From: Diadema setosum
Taxonomy: Eukaryota > Echinodermata > Echinoidea > Diadematoida > Diadematidae
DNA length: 64,000 bases
Assembly: GCF_964275005.1 (NCBI RefSeq)
Contig: NW_027307677.1
Location: 117,712 to 181,711, forward strand
Reading direction: 5' to 3'
The position numbers were made by a program, and so were the translations under genes. The notes beneath the pieces were generated by a model, which saw only the letters and a list, made by a program, of their open reading frames with translations, searched no databases and was not told the DNA's origin. Positions 37,042 to 50,800 of the stretch are shown here, in pieces; the first letter of the stretch is position 1; each line of letters starts with the position of its first letter.

Positions 37042-38207
37042 TAAGTTCTGTACATAACCATGTATATAAATATTCATCTATGTTCCTGTTAGTTTGGAGA
37101 TCAGTCTGTAGTTACTAGAATTTAGTACAGCCATAGAGTTAACAGGTGTTGGGAAAAGCTAAAGACAGCAATGTGAACATGCTTGGTGTATATTGTGAGA
37201 ACAGGCCAGGGGAGTTATGTAGCAAAGGAAGTGGAAACAAAGCCTGATTCAGATTAATCTGTTTGCCTGCTCCCCCTGCACCACCTTCCATTCACTACCC
37301 AGTAGATGAGAATAAAGCCAGCAAAGTGTGTGCGTGCAACAGGGTATCAGGGCAGAAGTACCTTAATACCCCTACCCCTTGCATTCAGCATCTTTGGTCT
37401 GTGTTTATAGACACATCTGCTAAGACAAAACAAAGGTAGCAGCATGCTCCTCACAGGGGAGGCACACTTAATGTAAGGTGTGAATTAGGTGTTCTTTATA
37501 GTGGATGCTGTCCAGCTAGAATAAAGGGATAAGCTGGGGCTGATGGCAGAGCTTGTCTCCAGCCACGCGCTAGTCTCACAAACTAGACCCATTTAGATTG
37601 TTTTGTAGTATGATATATAATTTGGATGTTGCAGTTGTCTCAAACATGCATAATTATTTGAATGCATGATTTAAAAGAAGGAACGTTGTTCATTTAGTTA
37701 AGTAGAATGAATGTATGTCTGTATATATAGAGTGTATTAAAGGTTTTATAAATGAAAGTAGACAAGTTTATGGACACAGGGTCTGAAACATACACTATTC
37801 AGTACTGTACCAAGGAATGAGGTAAACCTGCTGGTACAAGTTTACAAATAAATTCTTTGTTTTTGAACTTGCTGCAGAAGATTACAGTTTCCTTGCTTTT
37901 CTCACTTGTGTGGTTCCTCATTTTTAAAGGAAACTGCACATTTCTTGTAAAGCATTAAATGAAATCAGATTGAGTGTAGCTATTTTGATATCTCATGTCC
38001 AGTGCCTTACATGAATATGATGCGAAAGAAGGTGTAATATCATTGCCATTTCCATTTTATTTTCTCTCCATTTACAATTTATACCATTCTACTCACAGAA
38101 CAGAGTACTTGTCTAGAAGATGTGTTGGGTGAAGTTATTGTTGGTATGATTGTTTAGTAGCATTTTTAGTAGCATTGCACATTATTGACTAGATTAGAAG
38201 ATTTATT
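37042..38207. other. Noncoding stretch
   Basis: Short interrupted frames only. AT-rich with no recognised repeat or RNA gene. Confidence 0.5.
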
Positions 38208-38470
38208 GGCATATAGTGGATAAGACTCCCGACTCCCGAACGGAGGACCGCGAGTTCGAATCCTGCCCAGTGCTTACGTCCTTGGACAAGATGTTTTCAC
38301 CCACAATGTCCCTCTCGACCCAGGTGTATTATGGGTACCTGGCAACCAAAGATAGTAGATAACAAGATACGAAGGCGCCCGATAAAAATGGACACAAAAT
38401 GGCTACCCTACATGACGATACAAAAGGGAGCTAAGTACAAACTCAGTACACCTAGAAACATCATTCATTT
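38208..38470 (+). mobile_element. Second tRNA-derived SINE family
   Basis: A degenerate box A (TGGCATATAGTGG) and good box B (AGTTCGAATCC, 38253-38263) are followed by a body with CTTGGACAAGATGTTTTCAC and TATTATGGGTACCTGGCAAC. The body differs from the SINE at 30537. The end is approximate. Confidence 0.75.
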
Positions 38471-38657
38471 CCAAAGGTAGTGGTATTCTTATCATCTTAA
38501 AAAGATTTAAAAATTATAGTCGTAGCTTTTTTTTTTTTCGATTAAAGGGATGAAGAAAGAGATTTTAGAGAAATAAGGATTATTTCGTGGAGGTAAAAAT
38601 TTGGCAACAACGTGATCTCACAATCAAAGACGCTTGATAAACAACAACATCTTCAAA

Positions 38658-38757
38658 GACAGCGCGTCTCAGGCAAAGACACACATCGCCTGAGACGCGC
38701 TGTCCCTGAAACCGCTGCCGTTGTTTATGAAGTGTCAAGACAGCGCGTCTCAGGTGA
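38658..38757. repeat. GC-rich perfect hairpin plus third copy
   Basis: GACAGCGCGTCTCAGGC (38658-38674) pairs perfectly with its complement ending at 38704 across a 13-base loop. A third, direct copy, GACAGCGCGTCTCAGG, starts at about 38739. It is strikingly GC-rich in an AT-rich region. Confidence 0.85.
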
Positions 38758-38834
38758 TGTGCGTCTACGCTTGAGGTCCGCGCGCTGTCCATTTGTTTTG
38801 TACATGATTAGCGCGCACTTTCGTGTCTTAATAG

Positions 38835-38925
38835 CAGGGCCCTCTGGTAGAGCAGTGGCAACACTGAAGAGGCTACCCTGGATAAATAAGACCTTATTTA
38901 TTATTATTATTATTATTCATATGAT
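38835..38925 (+). mobile_element. SINE 3' tail fragment
   Basis: CCCTCTGGTAGAGCAGTGGC, AAGAGGCTACCCTGGATAAA and a TTATTATTATT tail look like the 3' end of a SINE. No pol III head is attached. Confidence 0.5.
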
Positions 38926-39082
38926 TACCTTTTAATAGTTGTTGTTTGACAAATTATGGTGAATATTTGTTGTTTCATAGTTATAGTGTTGATTAATTCC
39001 TTTTGGTTGTTATTAAGTTATGATGAGTTAGATCAATATCGAAGCTGTTTAATGCATAAGTTGCAACATCATAACTAGGTTG

Positions 39083-39709
39083 TATAGTAAGGGTACTAGG
39101 TCTCGCGCAGGGACCTAATGATCGCGCATAGCGTAACTGCGTATAGCAAGCGATATTACGCGTAGGACTAAGCGCAAAATTTGCCGATACGCCCATGGAA
39201 TAAACATACCTGACTAACCGCTCAACATGAGAAGGAAGCAGGTAAGAAATTTTGATTTCCAACGAATTTTCCACTAGATTTCCAATTTTTTACCTTGTGC
39301 AAACCTACCTTCCCTTAAAATCTGTTCTAAGGATGTTGTAGCCTAGACGTGTCGTCTCGCTTGTCTCGTTCGTAGTCGATAGAATTCGTAATTTGTTCGA
39401 TCGATCGTTTACCACGTGACGTCATCATACACAAGAACAATGTATGCTGCCAGCTACGCTGAAATACTGTTAATAAATGTTGTTTTAAGTCAAATTTTAA
39501 CACAACGATTATAATATTACAAAGGAATAAATATTTCAGTCTATCGAAGTTGAAGTGTGATTTCAATTTGAATTTGCTTGTGATTTCTTGCGCTAACTTG
39601 TGATATATTTGTGACAGGGGAGGGCCATAATATGAAGAAAACAAATTAGATGAGAGTGTGACAAATGGGTGACGAAAATGAGAGGGTGACGAATGGGTAA
39701 GCACACACA

Positions 39710-39747
<38 letters not shown>

Positions 39748-40440
39748 GTATATGTTCATATTTTACTTTTTTCCATTTTATATTACGTGTATATTATTGG
39801 TTAAAGTGATTAGAAATATTGTAAGAAAACTTTATAAATGAAAATCATTAACGATTATGAAAATATCAATGATAGAAATAATGATAATAAGAATGATAAA
39901 ATGATGATGGTGGTGGAAGTGATAATAATAATAATGAAAATGATAATGATGATGATGATTATGATGATCGATGATGGTGGTGGTGATAATAGTAATAATG
40001 ATGATAATAATAATAACAATAATAATAATAATGATAATAATAATAACACATATAATAATAATAATAACAATAATATACACAAGTTAGGTAAAACTGCTGT
40101 TGCTTATAACAGGGACAAATTTAATATCAAGTGAAAAAATATTCTACGAAAGCCGGAGCACGTTACAGCCGCAGAGGGGCAGACACTTTCACGCATGAAA
40201 CTACAGAGGGCAGCTGCGCGATCTTTACATACCCCGAGAAATTGAACGCATAAAAGAAAGTCCGACATACAAACGGCGACAGCGCACTACTCCGTCATCG
40301 TATCATCAGGAGATTCTGGGAGGTGATTTTTCTGCTTTTTCGTGATATTCATTGAGAAATTCAGGTACGATTATAGAATAACTTCTATTATAAGAGCATT
40401 TCAAATTTACGTGCGCGATATCTAGACCCCTCAACCATAC
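39083..40440. repeat. 1.4-kb direct duplication, copy 1
   Basis: It runs from GTATAGTAAGGGTACTAGGT to CTAGACCCCTCAACCATA and includes a CA array (39702-39744) and a GAT/AAT array (about 39850-40080). It is nearly identical to 41517-42903. Long apparent frames inside are translations of the microsatellites. Confidence 0.9.
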
Positions 40441-41516
40441 ATATTATGTTATATGGTTGGGTGTTCATAATATCGGACACCTAACGTTTTTCTATCAATA
40501 GAAACGTGAAAAATCTCACAATTTGCCTGAAATTTTACTCACGTGTGGAGAAAATACTCCGGATTCACAAGCGCGCACTGAAAATGCGATCTGAGGTACG
40601 CGCTCTAGATGGCGGCTTCGAACGCGTGGGGTGTCATTTTTTCCGCACTCAGTTGCCGGGCTCATATCGACCGACCACCCCGCCCTCTATTGACAATACG
40701 TATAAAGCGTACTTAAACGCGTTTTTTCGACAAGCTGCTGTTTTTTTCTAGTCGTAATTTTTTTCCCCAATAATATTTGAATATATTTTGAATCCTTCGA
40801 TATTACTTTTGAAGGACTGTTTGATGAATTTGACTTGATTTTCATTAGGAAACTTTTCATCGTAATTGAAATAAATTAGATGAGTCGGTTTGTTTTTTCA
40901 CATTCATTTCTCGTTTCTGCATCAACTCGTACGGTCGTAGCGGGCGACAAAATGTTTATGTCATGTGTATGTGTAACGTGTACATGGGTGCACGATCGTA
41001 CAAGCGGCGGTGACAATTTTGCAGTCAAAATCGTCAAATTTATTACGGAAGGATACTCTACATCTAACAACGAGTCAGCAAAGGTAGGCCTAGTTATATG
41101 TAGTTACACGATAAACCTTATTCGATTTTGCTAAATTTCGGTAATTTAGAGGGAATACTTAGTTGTTTTCGCCACATTTTACTCGGTAGCGTAGCCCAGT
41201 GAAGAATCGAACACCGTTGCGCGTAGTCCCATGCGTACATTTTCTTTCTGTACGCGCAATGCCATTATAATGCGCGGCCGGTCGTTATGGACCCGGTCGG
41301 TGGGTTGGACCCCTACCATACTAAATAAGTATTGGTAATGACAGGTTAAAGGATATTGCATGGATATGTTTTTTTACATTCATTTGGATTAGAACAGATC
41401 AAAGCGTCATTGCAAAAGGACAGTAATGTTAATTCATTTTATTAATTAGTTAGTTATCAGTTATGTTGTGTTTTGATTGATTAGTTTTATTATAGAGGAC
41501 CACACATACACAGGGT
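40441..41516. other. Spacer between the two duplicate copies
   Basis: No exon or repeat was recognised. Short frames such as 40880-41134 show no domain. Confidence 0.5.
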
Positions 41517-42903
41517 AGTATAGTAAGGGTACTAGGTCTCGCGCAGGGACGTAATGATCGCGCATAGCGTAACTGCGTATAGCAAGCGATATTACGCGTA
41601 GGACTAAGCGCAAAATTTGCCGATACGCCCATGGAATAAACATACCTGACTTACCGCTCAACATGAGAAGGAAGCAGGTAAGAAATTTTGATTTCAAACA
41701 AATTTTCCACTAAATTTCCAATTTTTTACCTTGTACAAACCTACCTTCCCTTAAAATCTGTTCTAACGAAAAGTTAAGGATGTTGTAGCCTAGACGTGTC
41801 GTCTCGCTTGTCTCGTTCGTAGTCGATAGAATTCGTAATTTGTTCGATCGATCGTTTACCACGTGACGTCATCATACACAAGAACAATGTATGCTGCCAG
41901 CTACGCTGAAATACTGTTGATAAATGTTGTTTTAAGTAAAATTTTAACACAACGATTATAATATTACAAAGGAATAAATATTTCAGTCTATCGAATTTGA
42001 AGTGTGATTTCAATTTGAATTTGCTTGTGATTTCTTGCGCTAACTTGTGATATATTTGTGACAGGGGAGGGCCATAATGATACTGAAGAAAACAAATTAG
42101 ATGAGAGTGTGACAAATGGGTGACGAAAATGAGAGGGTGACGAATGGGTAAGCACACACACACACACACACACACACAAAATATATGTTCATATTTTACA
42201 TTTTGCCATTTTATATTACGTGTATATTATTGGTTAAAGTGATTAGAAATATTGTAAGAAAACTTCATAAATGAAAATCATTAACGATTATGAAAATATC
42301 AATGATAAAAATAATGATAATAAGAATGATAAAATGATGGTGGTGGAAGTGATAATAATAATGAAAATGATACTGATGATTATGATGATCGATGATGGTG
42401 GTGGTGATAATAGTAATAATGATGATAATAATAACAATAATAATAATAAGAAGAAGAACACATATGATAATAATAATAATAATATTAATAATAATGATAA
42501 TAATAATGATAATACATATAATAATAATAACAATAATATACACAAGTTAGGTAAAACTGCTGTTGCTTATAACAGGGACAAATTTAATATCAAGTGAAAA
42601 AATATTCTACGAAAGCCGGAGCACGTTACAGCCGCAGAGGGGCAGACACTTTCACGCATGAAACTACAGAGGGCAGCTGCGCGATCTTTACATACCCCGA
42701 GAAATTGAACGCATAAAAAAAAGTCCGACATACAAACGGCGACAGCGCACTACTCCGTCATCGTATCATCAGGAGATTCTGGGAGGTGATTTTTCTGCAT
42801 TTTCGTGATATTCATTGAGAAATTCAGGTACGATTATGGAATAACTTCTATTATAAGAGCATTTCAAATTTTCGTGCGCGATATCTAGACCCCTCAACCA
42901 TAT
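41517..42903. repeat. 1.4-kb direct duplication, copy 2
   Basis: Same boundaries as copy 1, differing mainly in microsatellite length (CA array 42152-42178; GAT/AAT array about 42283-42540), a short AACGAAAAGTT insertion and scattered bases. Confidence 0.9.
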
Positions 42904-43084
42904 ATGATATATAACAGTGAAAATGAATAATTATTATAAGAGTTGGTATCATGTTATACGAGCTGATGCTCGATCCATATGATAACTATGAGAATGTGTG
43001 AGAAAGAGTTATCGAACGGATAATAATGAATGATTATGAATAAATGATTACTTTTTGATTGCTGCTTGTGCCCATACAACCCAC

Positions 43085-43190
43085 TAACACGTACAAGGTA
43101 TCTCCTCCCTTCTTCTTTTGTCAAGTTGATTGAGTATTGAAACCACTAACACGTATCTCCTCCCTTCTTCTTTTGTCAAGTTGATTGAAA
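43085..43190. repeat. Short tandem duplication left of the Harbinger element
   Basis: CACTAACACGTA...TCTCCTCCCTTCTTCTTTTG followed by TCAAGTTGATTGA occurs twice about 57 bp apart. A third relative is at 36312-36381. Confidence 0.8.
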
Positions 43191-43238
43191 CAGCCCACCC
43201 GGCCGCCCCTCGGCGCGGGTGCTACAATAAGACACTAA

Positions 43239-43395
43239 GGGGGTGTTGCAAGAAAGTCGAGTTGCGATTAATTGCAAATATCTATTGCAACTTTGCAATA
43301 GATAGATCTATTGCAACTTGCAATTAATTGCAAGTTGCTGTTGCAAGAAAGGAGCTTGCAATTAATTGCAAGATGCAATTAATTGCAAGCTCCCT
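43239..43395. promoter_or_regulatory. Left terminal repeat and TTGCAAT subterminal array
   Basis: After the 17-bp terminus come TTGCGATTAATTGCAAATA, GCAACTTTGCAATAG and three TTGCAATTAATTGCAAG-type palindromes. The array ends about 20 bp before the first TATAAAAG. It is the probable binding site for the Myb-like protein and/or nuclease (family knowledge, not shown here). Confidence 0.8.
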
Positions 43396-43411
43396 TGCTG
43401 TATTTCGTATT

Positions 43412-43481
43412 TATAAAAGCGACTGGCAAGACAAGCCTAGCCACATGCAAATAGGATTGCGGCATTTTATATCTATAAAAG
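43412..43481 (+). promoter_or_regulatory. Duplicated TATA core promoter with octamer, probably for the Myb-like gene
   Basis: TATAAAAG occurs at 43412-43419 and 43474-43481, each followed by CGACT, AAGACAAGCCT and a CCACA/CCA tail, a 62-bp duplication. Between them is the consensus octamer ATGCAAAT (43445-43452). They lie just inside the left subterminal array and point toward the Myb-like gene. Confidence 0.6.
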
Positions 43482-43574
43482 CGACTAGTAAGACAAGCCT
43501 ACCAAATTTTCTGTTTTTTTTTATCCTTCGAGCGATATCGTCTGTATCTGCGACGCATGGTGATTCGTAACAAT
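43482..43574 (+). other. Candidate 5' noncoding exon with short upstream ORF
   Basis: It lies downstream of the second TATA and ends at AACAAT|GTAAGTGG (43574/43575), a good donor. The exon carrying the Myb start has its own acceptor at 47870 (CTCTTTTGCAG), so an upstream exon must exist. An ATG at 43557 would read into a short frame ending before the 47916 donor and overlapping the main start. Inference only. Confidence 0.4.
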
Positions 43575-44678
43575 GTAAGTGGAATTTAATTTAAATTATG
43601 GTTGACTGATTCGTAGAAGATAAATTATTAGCAGCGGTTAATACTTTTGATGTACATTGTGAAGACGTTAGTCTTGAAACACTATGGAAAAAAGTTATAT
43701 CGCTAGTTGTCGAGTCCCGTTGTTGCAAAAATGTTACCTAATGGTTCGTTGATAGCGGTCCCACATATACCTATTTGTGTTGGTAAATGTTTGCTCTCCC
43801 GTCAGTGTGGTGTAAACTACTATACGTGTGGATCCGATGACAAGTGTTGCGATACCTAGCTGTAAAATTTAATACTAAATAATGTAGTGAACGATAGGTA
43901 ATTAAAAAAAAATCAGCGTACAGTATATCATTCAGGGTCATATCAAGACAGTGATACAGGTGTAGTAGCTAGTACTAGTAGTCCAGCAGTGTCTAGATGT
44001 GATCATTTTACTAGTGGCAGTAGTCGGTAGTGCACTAGATCTATTAGTGTACTAGATTATACACCTACTAGAAACCCTAGCACTACCTTGACTATAATCT
44101 ACTAGTACTACAGTGCCACTACTTGGCACAAGTAACGTTACACACCTCTTTAATGTATGTCTCTAGCTAGGCCTACTACAAATGTACTTTCTAGTTGTGA
44201 CGTGAGGACGTTTGGTTTGTACTTACTGTAGCAAAACCTTGTGTTGGAGGCCTAACGTGACAATGTTCTATTATTTGCAGCTGTATCATTATCACGTCAA
44301 GTGTAGAACTAGTAACATTAGGATGTAATAGGCCTACTACTGCCGGTAGGCCCCTACTACTCTGATTCATAGATGGTTGAGTGTCCTACATCGTCACTCT
44401 ACTTTTTTGTAGCATTTCTCAAGCCTCAATATCTCAGATTTTTTTTTTTTTTTTTTAAATTTCACGTAAGGTGGATGCAAATGCAGACATGTATTTGTGG
44501 AGGTAATATTGATACAATTAGTGGTTTGGTGCTTTCGGTGTTTCGATGTATGAGATAAATCTATAGGGTCTAGGGCCGTACCTCATGTTTTTAACAAGTG
44601 TGTGATGACAGGTGAAACATTGTATCACTACTATCAGTAACCAAAGATAAGATTGATCACTGACCTAAGAAAAAAAAT

Positions 44679-44709
<31 letters not shown>

Positions 44710-47700
44710 AATTCACATGAATATGTTTTAACACTCACTTCAGCTAAAAAACAAACAAACAAACAAACCAAATAAATAATCCAATAACTCCGCATGCCCA
44801 TTCACCCCACACTTTTGATCATGGGATTCACAGGTAACGCTTTTTATAGGCTTATTCCACACTAATGTTACACAACACAAAGGCTTCGGAACAACTGAAC
44901 TGGTATACTATTCAAGATATCTGGCTTAAACCAATTTATTTAAGAGGCATCAGCCACCAAAAAAAACAAACAAACAAACAAAAAAAAAAAACAAATAAAC
45001 ACAGCGTGTCTACAGAGCTCTTCAGTTGTTGACAAGGAAGTTGTGGCACTGTTTATATAGCGGAAGGCCGCCACTTAAACTGTAACATTAATGCACATCA
45101 AGGGGCGACAAAACTGAGGCTAAAACAGTATAGTTATAGCCTTCCCTATGCAAGGTTTAACAGTAGGCCTACGTTAACTAGCAGGGACTGTTAGTACAGC
45201 TTAACTACAGGCACTGTTTATATAGCGGGAGGCCGCCGCTGTTAATTTACATAGACCCTAGATCTACATGGATTGTAGTAAGTACGTGGTGTATGACTTC
45301 TGTAGGGCCTACCAGGTGCCAAAAAAAAAAAAAAAAAAATCTACCAGTAGGACCCTAGTAGGAACTACAGCTGTAAAGCTACCTCACCTGTAGGCCTAAC
45401 GTCACTAGTATCACAGTTGTTAGGATAGTCCAGCACTAGCACTGTAATCCGTATGTCGGTAGCAGTCCGTCGAGGGTAAATCTGACAGTAACACCTGAAT
45501 TACCTGAATTACCTTCAACGACGCCCAGTAAGTTTAAAACTTGTACTTGTAGAGGGCCATTCATAGGATTCAATCCTGAGCCTTAGGAGATCCATGTGAT
45601 GTACTGTGTCCACGGAGTTATCAGTTAATGCAATCTGGACTAGGCCCTAAATTTGTTATGCTTCTGCTTCCAGTGATCATTCCGAGCTTGGACTTGAAGC
45701 TCTTAACTGATATTGCCTCGACAGCATCCGCACAAAGGCTATCCAAGTATTTACTACACAGGCGATAGAAATCGTTTGTATGATTCGTAGTTAGAAAACC
45801 CTGGCCGCTTAAGATGAAACGGGGAGGGTGGTATTCACTGTCCACTGATGTTCACTACCGTGTTGGGCGCCGGCGTCATTGAACAAAACAGGAACAACTA
45901 AGGCATAAGGGACCCCGCTGTGTACGACTACAAGTAGGGCCTACTGAAATGATGGCAGGTTCAGACGTCAGTGTTGGGATAAACACGAGGTAGCTCCCTA
46001 TGGAGATAGCCTAGCCTGATGTGATACACAGCTGCTGTCAATGTCCAATCAGAAGTGCAATGCAGCACCTAGGCTAGGGCGATGGCATGACCGATAAAGT
46101 TAAAAAAAAAGAAATACCTTCTAGCATTAATCTAGCGTCACAGGAGTGCCTGCTATTCCGGGATTGGAATAATCCAAAATAATAGTCAGTCCAAATATGA
46201 ATCCATCATCAGAATCAGTGTAGAGAACTGTGCAGAACACAACTGGGGTCTACGTAGACCGAGTAGGTGACCTACAGTGTAGTACTATTAGCTAAAATAT
46301 CAAAGTCCAAAAACTCCTCACTGACAACATCGTGTGCCTAAAGCACCAGCACGTGCCAGATCTAAGCAGAATAGAGACACACTGGTGATCACTCTTTGAA
46401 AGTTGCAGCAGGACTGACTAAATTTTGTTGGCCTGCAAACTAACCCTTCAAGCTCTCAATGGCCACAAAGGCAAAAACTATTTTGATTTGCTAAAGAATA
46501 TCACATATATTACGTAACTAAAAATGATTGGCTGTCAAAAAAATAATTATTCATAATTACCTAATTTGCAGACAAGCCAGACATCATGTGACATTGCAGA
46601 CAGGAAGTGACCTGGGCATCCAGGGTACCGTATGTCTAGCTTGCATGCAATGCTTGTACAATGTGTCACATACACACAAATAAGCATCCATCTACAGTAG
46701 ATGTTGAAAAGCTACGTATACACTTGTGTGTGTGTGTTAAAAACCTACAGCAGTGTATATGCACACTGCATTCCATGCTGTTAAAAAAAAAAAAATACTG
46801 GCAAAAAATAAATACACTGCATATCCTCTTTATGTGTTAAGCAGACAATGTTGAGCTACTACATATTAAAAGAAAATGCAGATCCATAGTTTACATAAAC
46901 AAATGTTACTGAAATGTATGGTGTAAAAGCCCATCTCTAGCTCTCCTGTGTTCATATTACTGCATTTGTGACTAAATATGTATGCATTTTGGATTCATGG
47001 ATGCCAGATGGATGTGATTTTTTTTTTCTGAAGCCCATGTAGATGTTGTGCAAAGATGTACAGCACAGGGCTACCCTTACATTGTACTTCTAGTCTTTTC
47101 AGCAATTTCCTTAAGGCTGAACTAATGCATACTGGGAATAGGACAGACAAAATATGAAAAACATTCTCCTCTTTCTCAACATAGCCTTGTTTATTAAAAG
47201 CCACTGAATCAAAGCAAAGTTGCCACATTTTTTTTCTCCTCAAGGATCTAACTATGATGTACCATTTCAACATCACATGCGATTCAGTACAATACAACTT
47301 CAATAGCACAAGACTGCTTACATCTCTTTTTTCATTTATAGTGTAGATAAATCATTGCTGAGGTGACTTCATATTTAATTTCACCTTTTTAACTGGATGT
47401 ACAGTATTGGTGGAGATGAGAATTTTGCTTATAAATTAACTTTTGGCGAGATACCAAGAAACCACATGATAAAGTACAGAGCATACCATTTTCAGTGAAT
47501 TCAAAGTTGATTTGATAAAAATCAGGTTTAGAATGACTGAAACATCCAAAAACAAAGTAAAACAATGCAATTGTAATAAATTGTGGGTCCCACACTTCAT
47601 TAGAAACGCACATTTTCGGATATCTCAGCCATTTCTAATCAATTGTCATCAAATACTGTTAAATGCTGAATTCCACATGAAATTACAAAGTTGTACATGC

Positions 47701-47870
47701 TCTTTCATATTTCGTGAGAGGTTTCTCATTATCTCACCCCCCCCCCCCCCCAAAAAAAAAAAAAAAAAAAAATGGAAACCTGAAATTAGGTCTCAACCAA
47801 AACTATGTGATCGCTTTAAAATTGATATTGTCCCTGGCATCAATAAACAACATTATTTTCTCTTTTGCAG
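43575..47870. other. Probable 5' intron of the Myb-like gene
   Basis: No coding exon was found. It contains CTAG-rich stretches, a CA array (44691-44709), CAAA runs, an AGGCCTAC-rich area and a near-repeated TATAGCGG(A/G)AGGCCGCC phrase (about 45056 and 45222). Confidence 0.45.
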
Positions 47871-47880
47871 ATTGTAAGCC

Positions 47881-50800
47881 ATGGAATCAAAACTAGATTG
47901 GAGCCAAAGGCTTGAAGTGAGTAGTTTCTAGAAGTAGACTCTTATACAATTCAAATATTATTTGGATTAAAGATCTAGATATCTAATCCAGGTCTACATG
48001 GTGGATTTGTAAAATAAAAATCTTATTTATTAATCATAATCCATGTACCAGGTACATTTTCTGAAAATAACGCATGGTAAAGGAAATTTCACTGGGACAA
48101 TAACACCAAAACTTTCTTATTTCCCATCTACTTTGAATACCCATCAATATTGTATAAAATGAGTGTTGCTGAAGCCATATTACCTATTATTTTTAATTGC
48201 TGTTGTTTTGATGTTCAAGGTTGATGCTTTTTTAAAAACACACTTTCTTTACTACAAATGGTACTACCATGTACTCTTTTGGAATTTTATTTGGGTATTG
48301 AGTTAAATTTAAGTATGTTGTAATCATTTGTTTATTAGAGAATGAGTGCAACCAACTTCATTTACAAATTTGTATTTTTCAAAATTCTTATTATAGTGGA
48401 AGTAATGAAATCCAACTTTACTACGTACTCAACTTAATATCAAAATTTGTATCATTTTTCGGCTGTTATTTTGTTTCCTTTTATCATTTCACAAACAGGT
48501 CAAAAAGAGGAATCCCAATTGGTCCGAGAAAGAAATCATGACCCTGTGTCAGTTTGTTGCTGACAATTACCGTGATCTGTTCGGAAATTCGGGTCACTGC
48601 ACCCAAACAGTAAGTATTATTCTTGTACCCATAAAGCTCAGTTATGCTTAATCTGAAGATTTACATTTTCCATTTCTCACATCAAACATTTTTTTTTTCA
48701 TAATTTTGTATTTAATCTGGATTGAAATGAAACTTTCTCAAAATTGATATCAATAGGTCCATCTGTATGTATGTATGGGCATATTACTGTAAATGAAAAA
48801 CTTTACTAAAAACATTACTTACCTCATCATAGCAGTGCATATGCGCAAGAAGACATTCAGTATTACCACAGCCAGCACACCCAGAGAATTTGGAGGGGGG
48901 TTCGGTGGGGAGTAACAACCCCCACTTCTCCTCTTCTTTTTTATTTTAAACAAAACAACAATATATAAAGTGTAATCACTTTGGGCTTCTCCACTGTTTT
49001 AATCCCCCAAGTGGCATCAGAAAGACAAAGAATGTGGATAACCTTTTGCCAATGTCAATTGCACGTTGTACACAATCAAATTCTTTTTTTTTTTTTGTAG
49101 GGGGGGTGGGTACAAGCTTATAAACCCTTGAAATTGAAACGGAAGTAAGGCCCTTTTTTTTTTTCTCTTCTTCTTTCTTCTTTTATTTTCCGGCTTGTTA
49201 GGTGATGCAATCCGAAAGTTGCACAAGAAATGTAACCCCCCCCCCACACACACACACACTCACCCACACACTTTTAATTGCATGGTGCTGGCCGTGAGTA
49301 CTGCACATAATTTATAATTCTGAAATGGTTGTCCCAAAATGAAGTCAATGTTGAAATGCTCCGTTTTTCCTTCAATGTAATTGTCTTTGAGTATTCTTTA
49401 ATTTAGAAATAAAAAACTTCATTATTGCAATATATGCTTTCATAATGAGATTAGGGTGGCAAACAAGATGGATGAGGTCCATGTATGGCAGTACAGTGCA
49501 CTCCGTTACAATGAACACGGTTATAACGAAATTTCGTTGTAACGAAGTAAAACTTCTTGTCCCAAAATTATCGCTATTAAAGTCTATGTTACAAAATTCG
49601 CTTATAACGAACACGATTATAACGAAATTTTTGTTATAACGAAGTCTTTTCCGAGCGCCACTGACAAAGAAAAACAAAAGAAATGTGTTCCGTTATAATG
49701 AAATGAGGATCGCTTTCGAAACATAAGTAGCGGAACAAGCATTTACAGCATCTGTGCATGGACAAACGCGTCACGTCACTGTGTGTTCGCTTGGTCTGTT
49801 TCACGCACAGTTTCCGAGGGGAACTTGCGTTATTGTTATACAATAATCAGAAGTTGAATAACTGTTTTATTGTTCACATAGCTTTCCAGTGTATGACGAG
49901 TATTCAACAAACAGAATATGATATATGCGTGGCGTCCTTGTTTTCGTTATACATTGTATTTGTTTGGTTATAATGAAAATTTGTTGTAACGGAAGAAAAC
50001 TGCCGGTCCCGAGCATTTCGTTATAACGGGAGAGCACTGTATGACGAATTGTTGTTCAAAAGATTTCATAGGAATTAGTTTTTCCATATTGAACCTGAGT
50101 TAAGATGATTTCACCTTCTTTAATTTCTCTTTTTCTAAGTAATGCATTCTAAACATGTAAAGAAATGTATGTATGCTGCAGTGATTTCCATAATGAAAAT
50201 AAAAATGAAAAAATTAATTTAATAGTTTATCAAATTTGAGGAAATGTAGGTTGTAAGTGGCAAGGGATATCTGTATTACTTTCCATGGAATTAACATTTC
50301 CTTGAATTGTGTTTTAATTTTTCATTTCTTATGGAGTTCTTCTAAAGTACTACAATCATTGAGAAACCTACATTGTGTATCTACCATTTGATGTTGCAGG
50401 TTGAAGAGCGCAAAAGAAATTCATGGGGTCTTTGTGCCCAGCAGCTGAGAGCAACCGTGGGGGGGTATGAGAGGAAGTGGCAGGACATCAAAAAAAAGTG
50501 GGCGGACTTGAAGGTCCGTGCCAACAAGTACTCTGCAAAGAAAAACAAGACAGGTGACTAGTGTGTTTACTTTAGGATACCTTTGGATGATTTTAAGACA
50601 TTTTTAAACTTGAACAACTATAAATAAGTTATTCTGTTGACAGAGTTTAAAAATTGGCGATACTGTAATTGGGATGAAGAATAAGAATTTTTTGGAAATT
50701 TATAACAAATTGCAATGAACAAGGAGGATGACATTGCAGGGTCACCATAAGAATGCATAGGTTGGGCCTCAAAAAAGCACAACCAAAGAAGAAGGCATCC

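Noticed and set aside
39832-40134. Long frames rich in N, I or L over 39832-40134 and 42265-42597
   Set aside because: These are translations of GAT/AAT and ATA microsatellites, open on both strands, with no coding signal.
43239-43395. TTGCAAT arrays as a CRISPR-like or satellite array
   Set aside because: Spacing is irregular, copies occur in both orientations and are confined to the transposon ends, as expected for subterminal binding sites.
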